From Gordonibacter sp. 28C (GTDB lineage: Bacteria > Actinomycetota > Coriobacteriia > Coriobacteriales > Eggerthellaceae): DNA of 64,000 nt. Below the pieces are notes generated by a model. That model did not search any database. It saw nothing but the letters and a program-made list of their open reading frames with translations, and was not told where the DNA came from. The stretch lies in assembly GCF_003339845.1 (NCBI RefSeq), contig NZ_PPTR01000004.1, forward strand, positions 293,719 through 357,718, in the 5' to 3' direction. This document shows positions 31,516 to 40,377 of the stretch, piece after piece (the first letter of the stretch is position 1; every line of letters begins with the position of its first letter). Both the position numbers and the translations under genes were made by a program.

Positions 31516-32928
31516 CTACGCGGCCGGGAACCTCAGAACGAACGTGGTGCCCTCCCCTTCGGCGCCTTCCACTTCGATGACGCCGTGATGGTAGAGCACG
31601 GCGTGCTTCACGATAGCCAACCCCAGGCCCGTGCCGCCCGTTTCCTTCGAACGGCTCTTGTCCACGCGGAAGAAGCGCTCGAACACCTTGTCGCGCAACT
31701 CCTCGGGAATGCCAGGGCCCGTGTCGCTCACGCGCACGCACACGCAGTCCACCGGGCCCTCGTCCTCGTGCAAAACGCACGGCTCCGACTCTCGCCCGAT
31801 GCGCATCACCACCGAGCCGCCTTCGTGGTTGTAGCGTATGCCGTTCTCGATGAGGTTGTAGAGCATCTCCTCGGCCAGCGTCTCGCTGCCGGCTATGTGC
31901 GCCGATGCTCCCTCGACGCGCACTTCGACGCCCTGCTCGGCGGCGAAGCTGGCCAAGCGGCCCGCCACACGCCCGGCCACGGCGTGCAGGTCGATGAGCA
32001 CGGGGTCGTCGCCGAACGCGGACTCGTCCAGACGCGAGAGCGTGAGCACGTCGTTGATGAGGGAGCGCATGGCCTGCGCCTCCTCGTAGATGAGCGCGGC
32101 GAACTTCTGCCGGTCGTCGGGCTGCACCATGTCGTTCTTCATGAGCTCGGCGTAGCCGGATATCACCTGCAAGGGGGTTTTCATCTCGTGGCTCACGTTG
32201 CTGGAGAAGTCGCGACGCATGTTCTCGGCCTCGGCCAGCTCGCGGTTCTGCAGCAGCAGCCGCCGCTGCTGCTCGTCGATGCGGATGAGCAGCGGGTCCA
32301 TCTCCTCGTAGATCTCGTTCTCCAACGGGTCGGCGAAGTTCAGCGCGTCGATGGGCTTCATGATGCGGCTGGTGAGCGCCTTGGACAGCACCAGCACGAG
32401 CACGGCCGCCACGACCACGGCCACGAGCAGCGGCACGAGCATGTCGCCTAGGAAGGCCAGCAGGGAGTGGCGCGTCTCGGACAGGCGGACGATGCTGCCG
32501 TCGTCCAGCTTCACGGCCGCGTACACCGTGTCGGTGCCGAGCGTGTCCGAGAAGCGCATGATGGTGGCCTGGCCATTCTCCCCCGCCTCGCGCACCTCGG
32601 GGCGATCGGCATGGTTCTCCATGGCGGCGGGGTCGGCGGCGCTGTCGTAGAGCACCTGGCCGTCGGACGCGATGAGCGTGTAGCGCGTGAGGCCGGCGAA
32701 CTGCTCCTCGAGCGCGGGGATGTTCGCCTCGGGAGGCGATACGTTGAGGTAGGCGGCGGCGTCTTGCGCGCTCGCGGCCAGCTCGGCTTCGGCGTCGTGC
32801 TCGTACGAGAGGTAGTATATGGTGGTCATGGCCACGCCCAGCACGAGTATGACGCCCATGGTGAACGCCAGAACACCGGTGAATATCTTTCCGGCCAAGC
32901 TTTTCACGCGGAAATGGGTGGGGCTCAT
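31516..32928 (-). CDS. phoR: Sensor histidine kinase, PhoR-like
   Basis: 470 aa. Two membrane helices (about 14-36 and 159-181) bracket a small extracellular domain, followed by a short linker, the DHp helix with SSNVSHEMKTPLQVISGYAEL (phospho-His), and a HATPase_c domain with NLIENGIRYN (N box), DTGPGIP (G1) and GGTGLGLAIVK (G2). It overlaps the regulator gene (ATGA at 32925-32928). Adjacency to pstSCAB and a shared promoter motif make it the phosphate sensor PhoR. No PAS domain was evident. Confidence 0.88.
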   Translation of the reverse strand: MSPTHFRVKSLAGKIFTGVLAFTMGVILVLGVAMTTIYYLSYEHDAEAELAASAQDAAAYLNVSPPEANIPALEEQFAGLTRYTLIASDGQVLYDSAADPAAMENHADRPEVREAGENGQATIMRFSDTLGTDTVYAAVKLDDGSIVRLSETRHSLLAFLGDMLVPLLVAVVVAAVLVLVLSKALTSRIMKPIDALNFADPLENEIYEEMDPLLIRIDEQQRRLLLQNRELAEAENMRRDFSSNVSHEMKTPLQVISGYAELMKNDMVQPDDRQKFAALIYEEAQAMRSLINDVLTLSRLDESAFGDDPVLIDLHAVAGRVAGRLASFAAEQGVEVRVEGASAHIAGSETLAEEMLYNLIENGIRYNHEGGSVVMRIGRESEPCVLHEDEGPVDCVCVRVSDTGPGIPEELRDKVFERFFRVDKSRSKETGGTGLGLAIVKHAVLYHHGVIEVEGAEGEGTTFVLRFPAA

Positions 32929-33614
32929 GGCTGCTTGACGCAGTAGCCCACGCCACGCACCGTTTGGATGTACGCGTCGGAACCCGCGCCCGCCGCCGCC
33001 AGCTTCTGGCGCAGCGTTTGGATGTGCACGTCCACCGTGCGCGTCTCGCCCACGTACGTCATGCCCCACACGTCTTCCAACAGCTGGCGGCGCGAGAGCA
33101 CGTGGCCTTCGTTCTGCATGAGCGTGCGCAGAAGATCGAACTCCTTGAGCGTGAGCGTGACGGGTTCGCCGTTCACCGTGACGTCGTGCGACGAAACCGT
33201 GAGCGACAGGGGTCCGCAGGAGAACTCGTCGTCGGCCGCCACGGCCGGCGCGGCGGCGCGGCGCATGAGCGCGTTCACGCGGCTCACCAGCTCCATCATG
33301 CCGAAGGGCTTGGCCAGGTAGTCGTCGGCGCCGGCATCCAGGCCGCTCACCGTGTCGAACTCCGTGCCCTTGGCCGTGAGCATCATGACCGGCAGGTGCT
33401 TCGTGGCCGGATCCTCGCGCAGCATGTGCAGTATCTCCAGCCCGTCCACCTCGGGCAGCATGATGTCGAGCAGCACGAGCTCGGGCAGGCGGCGCTTGCA
33501 GGCGGCGAAGAACTCGCCCGCCGCCGCGAACCCGCACGCCTCGAAGCCGGCCTGCTTGAGCGCGTACACCGTAAGGTCGCGGATGTTGGTGTCGTCTTCA
33601 ACGTAATAGATCAT
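32925..33614 (-). CDS. phoP: OmpR/PhoB-family response regulator, PhoP-like
   Basis: 229 aa. Receiver domain with acidic cluster (YYVEDD), phospho-Asp in LVLLDIMLPEVDG, Thr/Lys switch in MLTAKGTEF and GADDYLAKPFGMMEL; winged-helix DNA-binding domain ending TVDVHIQTLRQKLAAAGAGSDAYIQTVRGVGYCVK. The ATG at 33614 follows AAAGGA. A candidate Pho box lies 88-103 bp upstream and is nearly identical to one upstream of pstS, suggesting autoregulation and control of phosphate uptake. Confidence 0.92.
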   Translation of the reverse strand: MIYYVEDDTNIRDLTVYALKQAGFEACGFAAAGEFFAACKRRLPELVLLDIMLPEVDGLEILHMLREDPATKHLPVMMLTAKGTEFDTVSGLDAGADDYLAKPFGMMELVSRVNALMRRAAAPAVAADDEFSCGPLSLTVSSHDVTVNGEPVTLTLKEFDLLRTLMQNEGHVLSRRQLLEDVWGMTYVGETRTVDVHIQTLRQKLAAAGAGSDAYIQTVRGVGYCVKQP

Positions 33615-33701
33615 GGGCGCAATCCTTTCGACCGGCAGCACGCTTCCACCGCCGTCAAGCCTATTGTAAAGCAGAAGGAAAAACGCAACGGCGCGACAAG
33701 G

Positions 33702-33717
33702 TCAAATTTGCGTAAAG
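33702..33717 (-). promoter_or_regulatory. Candidate Pho box upstream of phoPR
   Basis: On the minus strand CTTTACGCAAATTTGA; the pstS promoter carries CTTTACGAAAATTTGA (37778-37763). Fifteen of sixteen bases match. It lies about 35 bp upstream of the -10 TACAAT, in activator position. Confidence 0.6.
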
Positions 33718-33736
33718 ACGGATGCCCGCCGACCGG

Positions 33737-33761
33737 GACGCCGCCGAGGGACGGCGGCGTC
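33737..33761 (-). terminator. Hairpin between pstB and phoPR
   Basis: Perfect 10-bp GC-rich stem, 5-nt loop, no U-tract on either strand. Possible weak or Rho-assisted terminator separating the pst transcript from phoPR. Confidence 0.45.
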
Positions 33762-33933
33762 GATGGCGACGAAGCGACTCGCCGCTATGCCGATACCGGC
33801 ATGAACCTGCTTGAGGCCCCGTCGCACCAGGTCGCCGTCGACAAGCGACAGGCCGGTGGGGGGGCCGGCAGGCGGGCAGGCGGAGTATAGGCAGTGCCCG
33901 GATCGGCCGGGCTCGTGGAAATGCGGCGTCAGC

Positions 33934-34803
33934 CTAGCCGAACCGGCCCGCCACGTAGTCGGCGGTGCGAGGGTCGGCGGGGGCCGTGAAGATGTCGTCC
34001 GTGGGGCCGGCCTCCACCATCTCCCCCAGCAGGAAGAAAGCCGTCTTGTCGGACACGCGCAGCGCCTGCAGCATGTTGTGCGTGACCATGATGACGGTGT
34101 ACTTGTTCTTCAACTCGCCCACCAGGTCCTCGATCTTGGCGGTGGAGATGGGGTCGAGCGCGCTCGTGGCCTCGTCCATCAGCAGCACCTCGGGGCGCAC
34201 GGCCAGGGCGCGGGCGATGCACAGGCGCTGCTGCTGGCCGCCGGAGAACCCGAGAGCGTTCTTCTTCAGGCGATCCTTCATTTCGTCCCAGATGGCGGCG
34301 TCGCGCAGGCTCTGCTCGACGATCTCGTCCAGGTCGGCGCGGTTCTTGATGCCGTGGGTGCGCGGGCCGAACGCCACGTTGTCGTACACGCTCATGGGAA
34401 AGGGGTTCGGCTGCTGGAACACCATGCCCACGCGGCGGCGCAGGCTGTTCACGTCGATGGATCGGTAGGCGTCCTCGCCGTCGAGCGTGATGTCGCCCTC
34501 GACGCGGCAACCCTCGACCAGGTCGTTCATGCGGTTCAAGCTCTTCAACAGCGTGGACTTGCCGCAACCCGACGGGCCGATGAGCGCCGTCACCTGGTTC
34601 TGGGGGAAGTCCAGGTTGATGTTCTTCAAAGCCTGGAAATCCTTGTAGTACAGGTCCAGGTCGTGCACGCCCATCTTCGCGGGCGCGTCGATAGGCGCCT
34701 TCACCTTCATCTGGCGCTCGTCCGCCTGACCTTGGGCATGCGGCATGTAGGTTGCCGGGGCTTCCTGCTTCGAAGCGGTTTTCTCAAGCGTTGCGTTAGG
34801 CAT
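33934..34803 (-). CDS. pstB: Phosphate ABC transporter ATP-binding protein
   Basis: 289 aa. After an unusual 43-residue polar N-terminus comes a standard PstB: Walker [22 protein letters not shown]-loop [15 protein letters not shown], signature [18 protein letters not shown], Walker [14 protein letters not shown] and H-loop VTHNM. It energises phosphate import with PstA and PstC. It overlaps pstA by 8 bp. The long N-terminus could be avoided by an internal start at [14 protein letters not shown]. Confidence 0.95.
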   Translation of the reverse strand: MPNATLEKTASKQEAPATYMPHAQGQADERQMKVKAPIDAPAKMGVHDLDLYYKDFQALKNINLDFPQNQVTALIGPSGCGKSTLLKSLNRMNDLVEGCRVEGDITLDGEDAYRSIDVNSLRRRVGMVFQQPNPFPMSVYDNVAFGPRTHGIKNRADLDEIVEQSLRDAAIWDEMKDRLKKNALGFSGGQQQRLCIARALAVRPEVLLMDEATSALDPISTAKIEDLVGELKNKYTVIMVTHNMLQALRVSDKTAFFLLGEMVEAGPTDDIFTAPADPRTADYVAGRFG

Positions 34804-35761
34804 CTGCGCCTCCCTTGTTCATCTTCTTTGCGGCGAACGTGGCCAGCAGGTTCAGCAGAACCACCAGAACCAGCAGCACCACCGCCGTCGCGTACGTTTC
34901 GTTGACGTGCAAACCCTCGCTGGCGAGCGCGTACATGTGCACGGCCAGCGTGCGGGTGGAGTCGAACAGCGCCGCGAAACCCTCGCCGGCGAAGTTCGGG
35001 ATCTGGGCGATGGAGCCGGCCGTGAAGATGAGGGCCGCAACCTCGCCCACGCAGCGTCCGAGCGCCAAGATCACGCCGCCCAGGATGCCGGGGATGGCCG
35101 AGGGCAGCACGCAGCGGAACACCGTGCGCAAACGGCCGGCGCCCAGGCCGAAGCCGCCTTCGCGGTAGGAGTCCGGCACGGCCAGCAGCGCCTCCTCGGT
35201 GGTGCGCATGACCACCGGCAGCACCATGATGGCCAAGGTGCAGGCGCCTGCCAGAAGCGACAGGTTCCAGTGCAGCGCCGTCACGAAGAACAGCATGCCG
35301 AACAGGCCGTAGATGATGGAGGGGATGCCCTGCAGCGTTTCGGTGGTGGTGCGCACGATCTGCACGAACCTGCTGCCGCGAGGCGCGTACTCCACCAGGT
35401 AGATGGCCGACCCCACGCCGATGGGAACGGCCATGACCAGCGAGAGCCCCGCCATGATGAGCGTGTTCACCAACGCCGGCATGAGCGAGACGTTCGTGGA
35501 GTTGTACTCCCATTCGAACAGGGCGGGCGTGATGTAGGGCACGCCGTTGATGAGGATGTATCCCACCAAGAACAGCAGCACGGCCGTGGTCAGCAGCGCG
35601 CCCAGGTACACCACCAGGCGCAGCAGCGTGGACACGACGCGACGCTGCTTCCGGTGGCGCTCCTCCACCGCCGCGAACAGCGAGTCGATATGGTCTCCCG
35701 AACCGGGGGCGACCGCCGGAGTGCCGGCGCTTTCGTAGGCTATCGTCAGTTTCGCGCTCAT
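34796..35761 (-). CDS. pstA: Phosphate ABC transporter permease PstA
   Basis: 321 aa with six hydrophobic segments after a cytoplasmic N-terminus of about 45 residues. The permease EAA-type loop is at [46 protein letters not shown]. Forms the channel with PstC. The start overlaps the pstC stop as TAATG at 35761, implying translational coupling. Confidence 0.93.
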   Translation of the reverse strand: MSAKLTIAYESAGTPAVAPGSGDHIDSLFAAVEERHRKQRRVVSTLLRLVVYLGALLTTAVLLFLVGYILINGVPYITPALFEWEYNSTNVSLMPALVNTLIMAGLSLVMAVPIGVGSAIYLVEYAPRGSRFVQIVRTTTETLQGIPSIIYGLFGMLFFVTALHWNLSLLAGACTLAIMVLPVVMRTTEEALLAVPDSYREGGFGLGAGRLRTVFRCVLPSAIPGILGGVILALGRCVGEVAALIFTAGSIAQIPNFAGEGFAALFDSTRTLAVHMYALASEGLHVNETYATAVVLLVLVVLLNLLATFAAKKMNKGGADA

Positions 35762-36621
35762 TACTTCAGCTCACCCCGCTTCTTGATGACGTTGAACAAC
35801 ATGGTGATGAGCAGGATGAACACGAACAGCACCACGCCGGTGGCCACGAGCGCCCCGCGGTGCAGGTCGGCCGCGTAGCCCATCTCCAACACGATGTTGG
35901 CGGTCATGGTGCGCACGCCGTCGAAGATGCTGCTGGGAATGACGGTCTGGTTGCCGGCCACCATGATCACGGCCATGGTCTCGCCGATGGCGCGGCCCAC
36001 GCCCAGCACGATGCCGGCCATGATGCCCGACACGGCGGCCGGGACGATGACGCGGAACACCGAGCGCTCGTGGTCGGCGCCCAGCGCCAGCGCGCCCTCG
36101 TAGTACTTCTTGGGCACGGCGTCGAGCGCGCTCTGCGCCACGGTGATGATGGTGGGCAGGATCATGATGCCCAGCAGCACGGCGGCGGCCAGCAGCGACA
36201 AGCCGCGTCCGGGCATGTTGTCGCGGATGAACGGCACGATGACCACCAGGCCGAAAAAACCGTAGACGACCGAGGGGATGCCCGCCAAAAGCTCGACGCC
36301 CGGCTTGAGGAACGCCGCGACCTTGCCGCTGGCGAACCGCGACAGGAAGATGGCGCACAGAAGGCCGATGGGCACGCCCACGACGATGGCCCCGGCCGTG
36401 ACGTAGATGCTGCCCACGATCATGGGGAAGATGCCGTAGATGTCGTTGGCGGGACGCCATGTGGTGCCGAAGAGAAATTCCGGGAGGCCGATCTCCGCGA
36501 TGGCCGGCACGCCGTTCGCGAAGAGGAAGACGCAGATAAGAGCTACCGCGAGGATCGATATCCCCGCGGCAGCCACGAACAGCGCCTTCGCAATGCCCTC
36601 TTTGATGTGAAGTTGAGACAT
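35761..36621 (-). CDS. pstC: Phosphate ABC transporter permease PstC
   Basis: 286 aa, six membrane segments. EAA loop ALDAVPKKYYEGALALGADHERSVFRVIVPAAVSGIMAGIVLGVGRAIGETMAVIMVAG is characteristic of PstC. The ATG at 36621 was preferred to that at 36627 because AAGGA is 5 bases upstream of it but too close to the other. About 100 bp follow pstS. Confidence 0.94.
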   Translation of the reverse strand: MSQLHIKEGIAKALFVAAAGISILAVALICVFLFANGVPAIAEIGLPEFLFGTTWRPANDIYGIFPMIVGSIYVTAGAIVVGVPIGLLCAIFLSRFASGKVAAFLKPGVELLAGIPSVVYGFFGLVVIVPFIRDNMPGRGLSLLAAAVLLGIMILPTIITVAQSALDAVPKKYYEGALALGADHERSVFRVIVPAAVSGIMAGIVLGVGRAIGETMAVIMVAGNQTVIPSSIFDGVRTMTANIVLEMGYAADLHRGALVATGVVLFVFILLITMLFNVIKKRGELK

Positions 36622-36721
36622 TACCATCCTTATCGAAAATACCTGTTCGTTGAAGTCGGCGAGAGGCGTCGAACCGCCCCGCCCAACGGGACGGGGCGGT
36701 AAGAACGCACGTGCTTAACGG

Positions 36722-37639
36722 TTAGGCCAAAGCCTCTTCCCAGGTGGTCACTTCGCCCGTGTAGATAGCCTTCACCTGATCGGAGGTGAGCTCGTCGACG
36801 GAGGCGTCCTTGTTCACGATAACGGCGATGCCGTCCTGAGCGATAACCGTGGCCTTGACGCTGGACTTCTCAGAGTCCTTCAGCTCGCGGGAGGCCATGC
36901 CGATGTCGCAGGTGCCCTCCGTGGCCATGTTCACGCCGGTGGTGGAGTCGGACTGGTTCACCTCGATGGTGACGTTGGGGTTGAGGGCCTTGTAGGCCTC
37001 GGCCAGCTTCTCCATGACGGGGGTCACGGAAGAGGAGCCGGCAACGACGACCTTGCCGGACTTGCCGGAGGCGGTGTATGCCTTGGCGGACTCGTCAACG
37101 GGGATGTACTTTTCGTCGCCGACGACCTTCTGGCCGTCTGCGCTCATGATGAAGTCGACGAAGTCCTGCGCCACGTCGGACAGGCCGTCCTTCGTCACGA
37201 TGTTGAACGGACGGGCGATCTTGTAGTCGCCGCTCTTCACGTTGGCGGTGGTCGCCTCGGCGCCGTCGATCTTCACGGCCTTCACCGTGTCGTTCAGCGA
37301 ACCCAGCGAGATGTAGCCGATGCCGTTCGCGTCGCCGGCCACCGACGTCATCATGACCGACGTGGAGTTCGTGATGGCGGCCGAAGTGGTGGTCTTGTCG
37401 ACCTTCTCGCCGCTGGAGTCCTTCTCCTCGATGCCGAACAGCTCGATGAAGGCACCGCGCGTGCCGGAGCCGTCCTCGCGCGAATACACGGAAACCTCGC
37501 CGGACGGGGACGTGGCCTTCGCATCGCCGCCGCCGTTGGAGCTGGACCCGCCATCGTTGCCGCCGGAGCAACCCACGATGCCGAACAGGCCCAGCGCGAG
37601 CAGGGCCCCCATCGCAACCATAACCAAACGCTTCTTCAT
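36722..37639 (-). CDS. pstS: Phosphate-binding lipoprotein PstS with permuted domain order
   Basis: 305 aa; MKKRLVMVAMG signal with lipobox LFGIVGC, then a Gly/Ser linker. The mature part is a PstS-type binding protein in swapped order: residues about 47-180 hold SREDGSGTRGAF through GYISLGSLND and YIPVD, normally the C-terminal half, and residues about 190-305 hold VVVAGSSSVTPVMEKLAEAY through CDIGMASREL and VKAIYTGEVTTWE, normally the N-terminal half. The phosphate-contact motifs GSSSVTP, SDSTTG and EDGSGTR are all retained. AAGGAAAGAGC precedes the ATG. First gene of pstSCAB. Confidence 0.9.
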   Translation of the reverse strand: MKKRLVMVAMGALLALGLFGIVGCSGGNDGGSSSNGGGDAKATSPSGEVSVYSREDGSGTRGAFIELFGIEEKDSSGEKVDKTTTSAAITNSTSVMMTSVAGDANGIGYISLGSLNDTVKAVKIDGAEATTANVKSGDYKIARPFNIVTKDGLSDVAQDFVDFIMSADGQKVVGDEKYIPVDESAKAYTASGKSGKVVVAGSSSVTPVMEKLAEAYKALNPNVTIEVNQSDSTTGVNMATEGTCDIGMASRELKDSEKSSVKATVIAQDGIAVIVNKDASVDELTSDQVKAIYTGEVTTWEEALA

Positions 37640-37762
37640 GCTCTTCCTTTCCTTGGCGCCCTGCAGGGCGCATATAGTCTGGTTCGTGCACGACACTTGG
37701 AAAACAGAGATGTCGCACTTCCCATGATGAAGAAACCGCATCAAGTGAATGTCTCGTGTCGA

Positions 37763-37778
37763 TCAAATTTTCGTAAAG
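37763..37778 (-). promoter_or_regulatory. Candidate Pho box upstream of pstS
   Basis: Minus-strand CTTTACGAAAATTTGA, 124-139 bp upstream of the pstS ATG, matching the phoP upstream motif at 15/16 positions. The conserved TTTACG and AAATTTGA halves could be two contact sites for PhoP. Confidence 0.6.
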
Positions 37779-37901
37779 CCTTGGGGGAAGCGAGAGAATG
37801 CCGCCTTGTTGCGGTTCTTGCCCGCATGACGCATGAAGGGGCGTTACAATGGTTTGACGAGGTTCAACGAGGGGAAGACCGAAAGGGGGTGCATTGATTC
37901 A

Positions 37902-38114
37902 ATGAAGCTTTCCGCACGCAATACGCTGAAGGGCACCGTCACGGCCATTCATCCGGGAGCGGTTAACGCAATCGTGATCATGGAGCTGGAAGGTGGGCAG
38001 CTCATCACGTCGACGATCTCTATGGGATCGCTCAAGGAACTCGAGTTGGAAGTGGGCAAAGAGGCCTACGCCGTCATCAAAGCGTCGTCGGTCATCATCG
38101 GCGTGGACGAGTAG
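37902..38114 (+). CDS. Molbindin (Mop/TOBE-domain molybdate-binding protein)
   Basis: 70 aa single TOBE domain: MKLSARNTLKGTVTAIHPGAVNAIVIMELEGGQLITSTISMGSLKELELEVGKEAYAVIKASSVIIGVDE. The N-terminal SARNxLKGTV and terminal KASSVIIG motifs are those of Mop proteins, which assemble as hexamers and bind molybdate for cofactor supply or storage. An upstream GGGGGTG may serve a TTG at 37893 instead. No molybdate transporter is adjacent. A strong terminator follows. Confidence 0.9.
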   Translation: MKLSARNTLKGTVTAIHPGAVNAIVIMELEGGQLITSTISMGSLKELELEVGKEAYAVIKASSVIIGVDE

Positions 38115-38165
38115 CGCGGGCGCCCCGCGAATGCGCGAGACCGCCACGACTGCGCGATCCTGCAA

Positions 38166-38201
38166 CAAAGCCCCGCACGCGACATCGCGTGCGGGGCTTT
38201 G
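38166..38201 (+). terminator. Strong hairpin after the molbindin gene
   Basis: A perfect 17-bp stem (38166-38182 with 38185-38201) and a 2-nt loop; the 3' arm ends in CTTTG. Probably a bidirectional terminator that also stops the convergent ywgA-like transcript. Confidence 0.8.
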
Positions 38202-38343
38202 CCGTTGCTTGGGAGCCAGCCGGGACCTTCCGGGGGCGGCGCGCCTGTCATACGGGTGCCCTGAAGAGCGCCCGTAGAGGCGGGGCTCGCACCTACGAAG
38301 GGCGTTCCGGCGAAGCCGGCAAAACGACGTCGCTTCGCACTCG

Positions 38344-38853
38344 CTAGGCTAGCTTCAACTCGCTCACCGCAGTCTCTATCTTGCTCGCGGAGAACTTCTC
38401 ACCTTTGATCTTCTTGACGCCCCGCTCGATGTTCTTCCTATCGGCCGCAGGACCGAGCAGCGATGCAACGTAGTGCGTCGTCGTCAGCAATTCGAGTTCG
38501 TAGGGCGTTTTCCCACCGAAGCGCTCAAGCGATTCGTCAACGAAGCCCCGCCACTCGGCAGACAGGCGCCCCGCTTCTAGCTCGCCACGCGCCTCGCCGG
38601 TAATGCCGATCAGATGCGACTGTCCGCGACGGGTATACCGTATCAAATCCTCGCGGGAGAGCTCGTCAAGATCATCATCAAGCTTTCGGCTGTAAGGGCC
38701 GTAGAAGTATATCTCGTAGTCGTAGCCCAAGGGCGTGTTCCCTACCTTTTCGATAAGGTAGACGAGTTTCTGAAATTTCTTTTTCCCTAAATCAGTTATA
38801 TCCATTTGGGAGCATTTTTCGGCAATGTAAAGCAGCTCGATTTTCTCGCCCAT
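38344..38853 (-). CDS. YwgA-like protein of unknown function
   Basis: 169 aa. MGEKIELLYIAEKCSQMDITDLGKKKFQKLVYLIEKV, GYDYEIYFYGPYSRKLDDDLDEL and a helical C-terminus match the YwgA family, distantly similar to Panacea/SocA-type antitoxin domains. GGAGGGTG precedes the ATG. It follows the HD hydrolase gene by 27 bp; B. subtilis ywfO (HD) and ywgA show the same linkage, so the pair is a conserved unit. Function is not established: a partner or regulator of the HD enzyme, or an antitoxin-like role, are possibilities. Confidence 0.7.
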   Translation of the reverse strand: MGEKIELLYIAEKCSQMDITDLGKKKFQKLVYLIEKVGNTPLGYDYEIYFYGPYSRKLDDDLDELSREDLIRYTRRGQSHLIGITGEARGELEAGRLSAEWRGFVDESLERFGGKTPYELELLTTTHYVASLLGPAADRKNIERGVKKIKGEKFSASKIETAVSELKLA

Positions 38854-38880
38854 GTCGCCACCCTCCTGTCGCTTTCGCCA

Positions 38881-40188
38881 TTATAGGCTTTTCTCCAACA
38901 GCTCTTGTACGATTCTTTCTGCTTCTACTTTGTATTCATTTGAAACGTACAGTCTTTGAATGTGTATCTCTTTCTTAAGGCTTGCCAAAAGCAGCGATTC
39001 GTCCAGTATCGACACAGGTTCCTTTTGGTGCCCGACAACCACCGGGATACCCCTCTCGTCCAATGCTTCCTCCGATATCGCATGAACGGGCTTCCTCGGA
39101 CGGTCGGAAACCAAATGCAAGGAAACATCTTCTTCCGACAGACCCGATTCCGCAAGGCGGGCGGCCAAGCTATTCTCCATTATCCCAAAAACCATTCCGC
39201 CCTCTTTGTTCATGTGAACGTTAGTCGCGTAAATGCACGACATTGTTTCCCTCTCGAGGAAAGCCCGAGCGCTTCGCATGGTTCGGCTCTTGTCAATTTC
39301 CCGCATAACCTTAGCGTCGTTCCATTCAAGGTATTCGTACACGTCGGTGGGAAAATAGCCTCCGGGAAGAATGTCTCCAAGACAGTCGGTGAGACGCTTG
39401 TCGAGCAAACGTCGCGTCTTGTGGAAATACACCTGCAAAAACATGAAGTAGCGCGCGAGCACGAATTCCTCTACCGCGTGCACGCCACCGCGTTCGATGG
39501 CGAGGCGGAGCGCCGATCCGTCATCGCTTCGATACACCGTGAAAGATTCAACCAACCTATCGAGGTCGTAATGGCCGTACTGAACTCCACAATAATACGA
39601 ATCGCGCAGAAGGTAGTCCATCTTGTCGCAGTCGAGCTCGCCGTCCATGAAGCTCTTTAAAAACTGGAAATCGGGAGAGATATACTGCTCGTTCAGCACG
39701 TCCGTGCCGTCGTAGATCATCCAAATAAGCTCTGGCGTTATATCGAATTTCTCGCCGTACTTTTGTCTTGTTTCAGCACCGATTTTTCGGATGCAAGTTC
39801 CCACTTCGGTTTCAAGGAGAATCTTCCTCGTATAATCTTCATGTTCGAGATTCCCTTCAAACAGGGTTTCCGAAGCATGGGAAAAGGGAGCATGCCCAAG
39901 GTCGTGGGTCAACCCGATTATCCTCAGTATTTGGCGATACCAATCGCGCGTAGCGGTGTCAAAAAGACCCGGATTCTTATCCGTGACTGATTCGAGCACG
40001 GCCGACGCGAGGTGCATGACACCAAGTGAATGACCGAATCGCGTGTGCTCCGCACCGTGATAGACGAGGCTGGTAGTAGCCAGCTGCTTGATACCTCGAA
40101 GCCTCTGGAAAGGAGCGCTGTCGATGATGGCCAACTCGCCCTCGGATACGGGAATATAGCCATGAATCGGATCCCTGAATCGATACAA
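38881..40188 (-). CDS. HD-domain phosphohydrolase (YwfO/dNTPase-like)
   Basis: 435 aa, TTG start at 40188 with GGGAGG 9 bases upstream. DPIHGYIPVSEGELAIIDSAPFQRLRGIKQL is the typical N-terminus of dGTPase-like HD proteins; the metal site is HTRFGHSLGVMHLA and LTHDLGHAPFSHASE. B. subtilis YwfO-type enzymes hydrolyse nucleoside triphosphates. Noticeably more AT-rich than its neighbours, which fits horizontal acquisition. Forms an operon with the YwgA-like gene. Confidence 0.85.
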   Translation of the reverse strand: MYRFRDPIHGYIPVSEGELAIIDSAPFQRLRGIKQLATTSLVYHGAEHTRFGHSLGVMHLASAVLESVTDKNPGLFDTATRDWYRQILRIIGLTHDLGHAPFSHASETLFEGNLEHEDYTRKILLETEVGTCIRKIGAETRQKYGEKFDITPELIWMIYDGTDVLNEQYISPDFQFLKSFMDGELDCDKMDYLLRDSYYCGVQYGHYDLDRLVESFTVYRSDDGSALRLAIERGGVHAVEEFVLARYFMFLQVYFHKTRRLLDKRLTDCLGDILPGGYFPTDVYEYLEWNDAKVMREIDKSRTMRSARAFLERETMSCIYATNVHMNKEGGMVFGIMENSLAARLAESGLSEEDVSLHLVSDRPRKPVHAISEEALDERGIPVVVGHQKEPVSILDESLLLASLKKEIHIQRLYVSNEYKVEAERIVQELLEKSL

Positions 40189-40230
40189 ACCTATCGCCCT
40201 CCCCCGTCCAGCTTCCTATTTCATAAATAT

Positions 40231-40248
40231 ATTATAGAACAAATGTTC
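40231..40248 (-). promoter_or_regulatory. Promoter and inverted repeat of the HD-ywgA operon
   Basis: Perfect -10 TATAAT on the minus strand (40236-40231). Immediately upstream GAACA-AA-TGTTC (40237-40248) is an inverted repeat in the spacer between -10 and -35, a typical repressor site. Confidence 0.55.
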
Positions 40249-40317
40249 CCTGTAGGGGAATAGGGAAACTGATTCAATTTTAAATCGCTTGAGTCGGAAG
40301 CTCGCTCTTTTCACGCA

Positions 40318-40353
40318 CGACGGCCCTCCCGTTTTTTGGCGAGAGGGCCGTCG
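40318..40353 (-). terminator. Terminator hairpin after the 189-aa membrane protein gene
   Basis: Arms CGACGGCCCTC (40318-40328) and GAGGGCCGTCG (40343-40353) form a perfect 11-bp stem downstream of the stop at 40378. The loop contains TTTTTT on the plus strand. No strong U-tract follows on the minus strand. Confidence 0.6.
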
Positions 40354-40377
40354 GTTTGTTTGCGATGCTCCGAGGTG

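Larger units (their letters stand above)
33615..33933. other. Intergenic region between pstB and phoP
   Basis: 319 bp. It contains, for phoP, TACAAT (33668-33663, minus) and the candidate Pho box (33702-33717), and, after pstB, a hairpin GACGCCGCCG-AGGGA-CGGCGGCGTC (33737-33761) that could end the pst transcript although no U-tract follows. Nothing gene-like. Confidence 0.65.
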
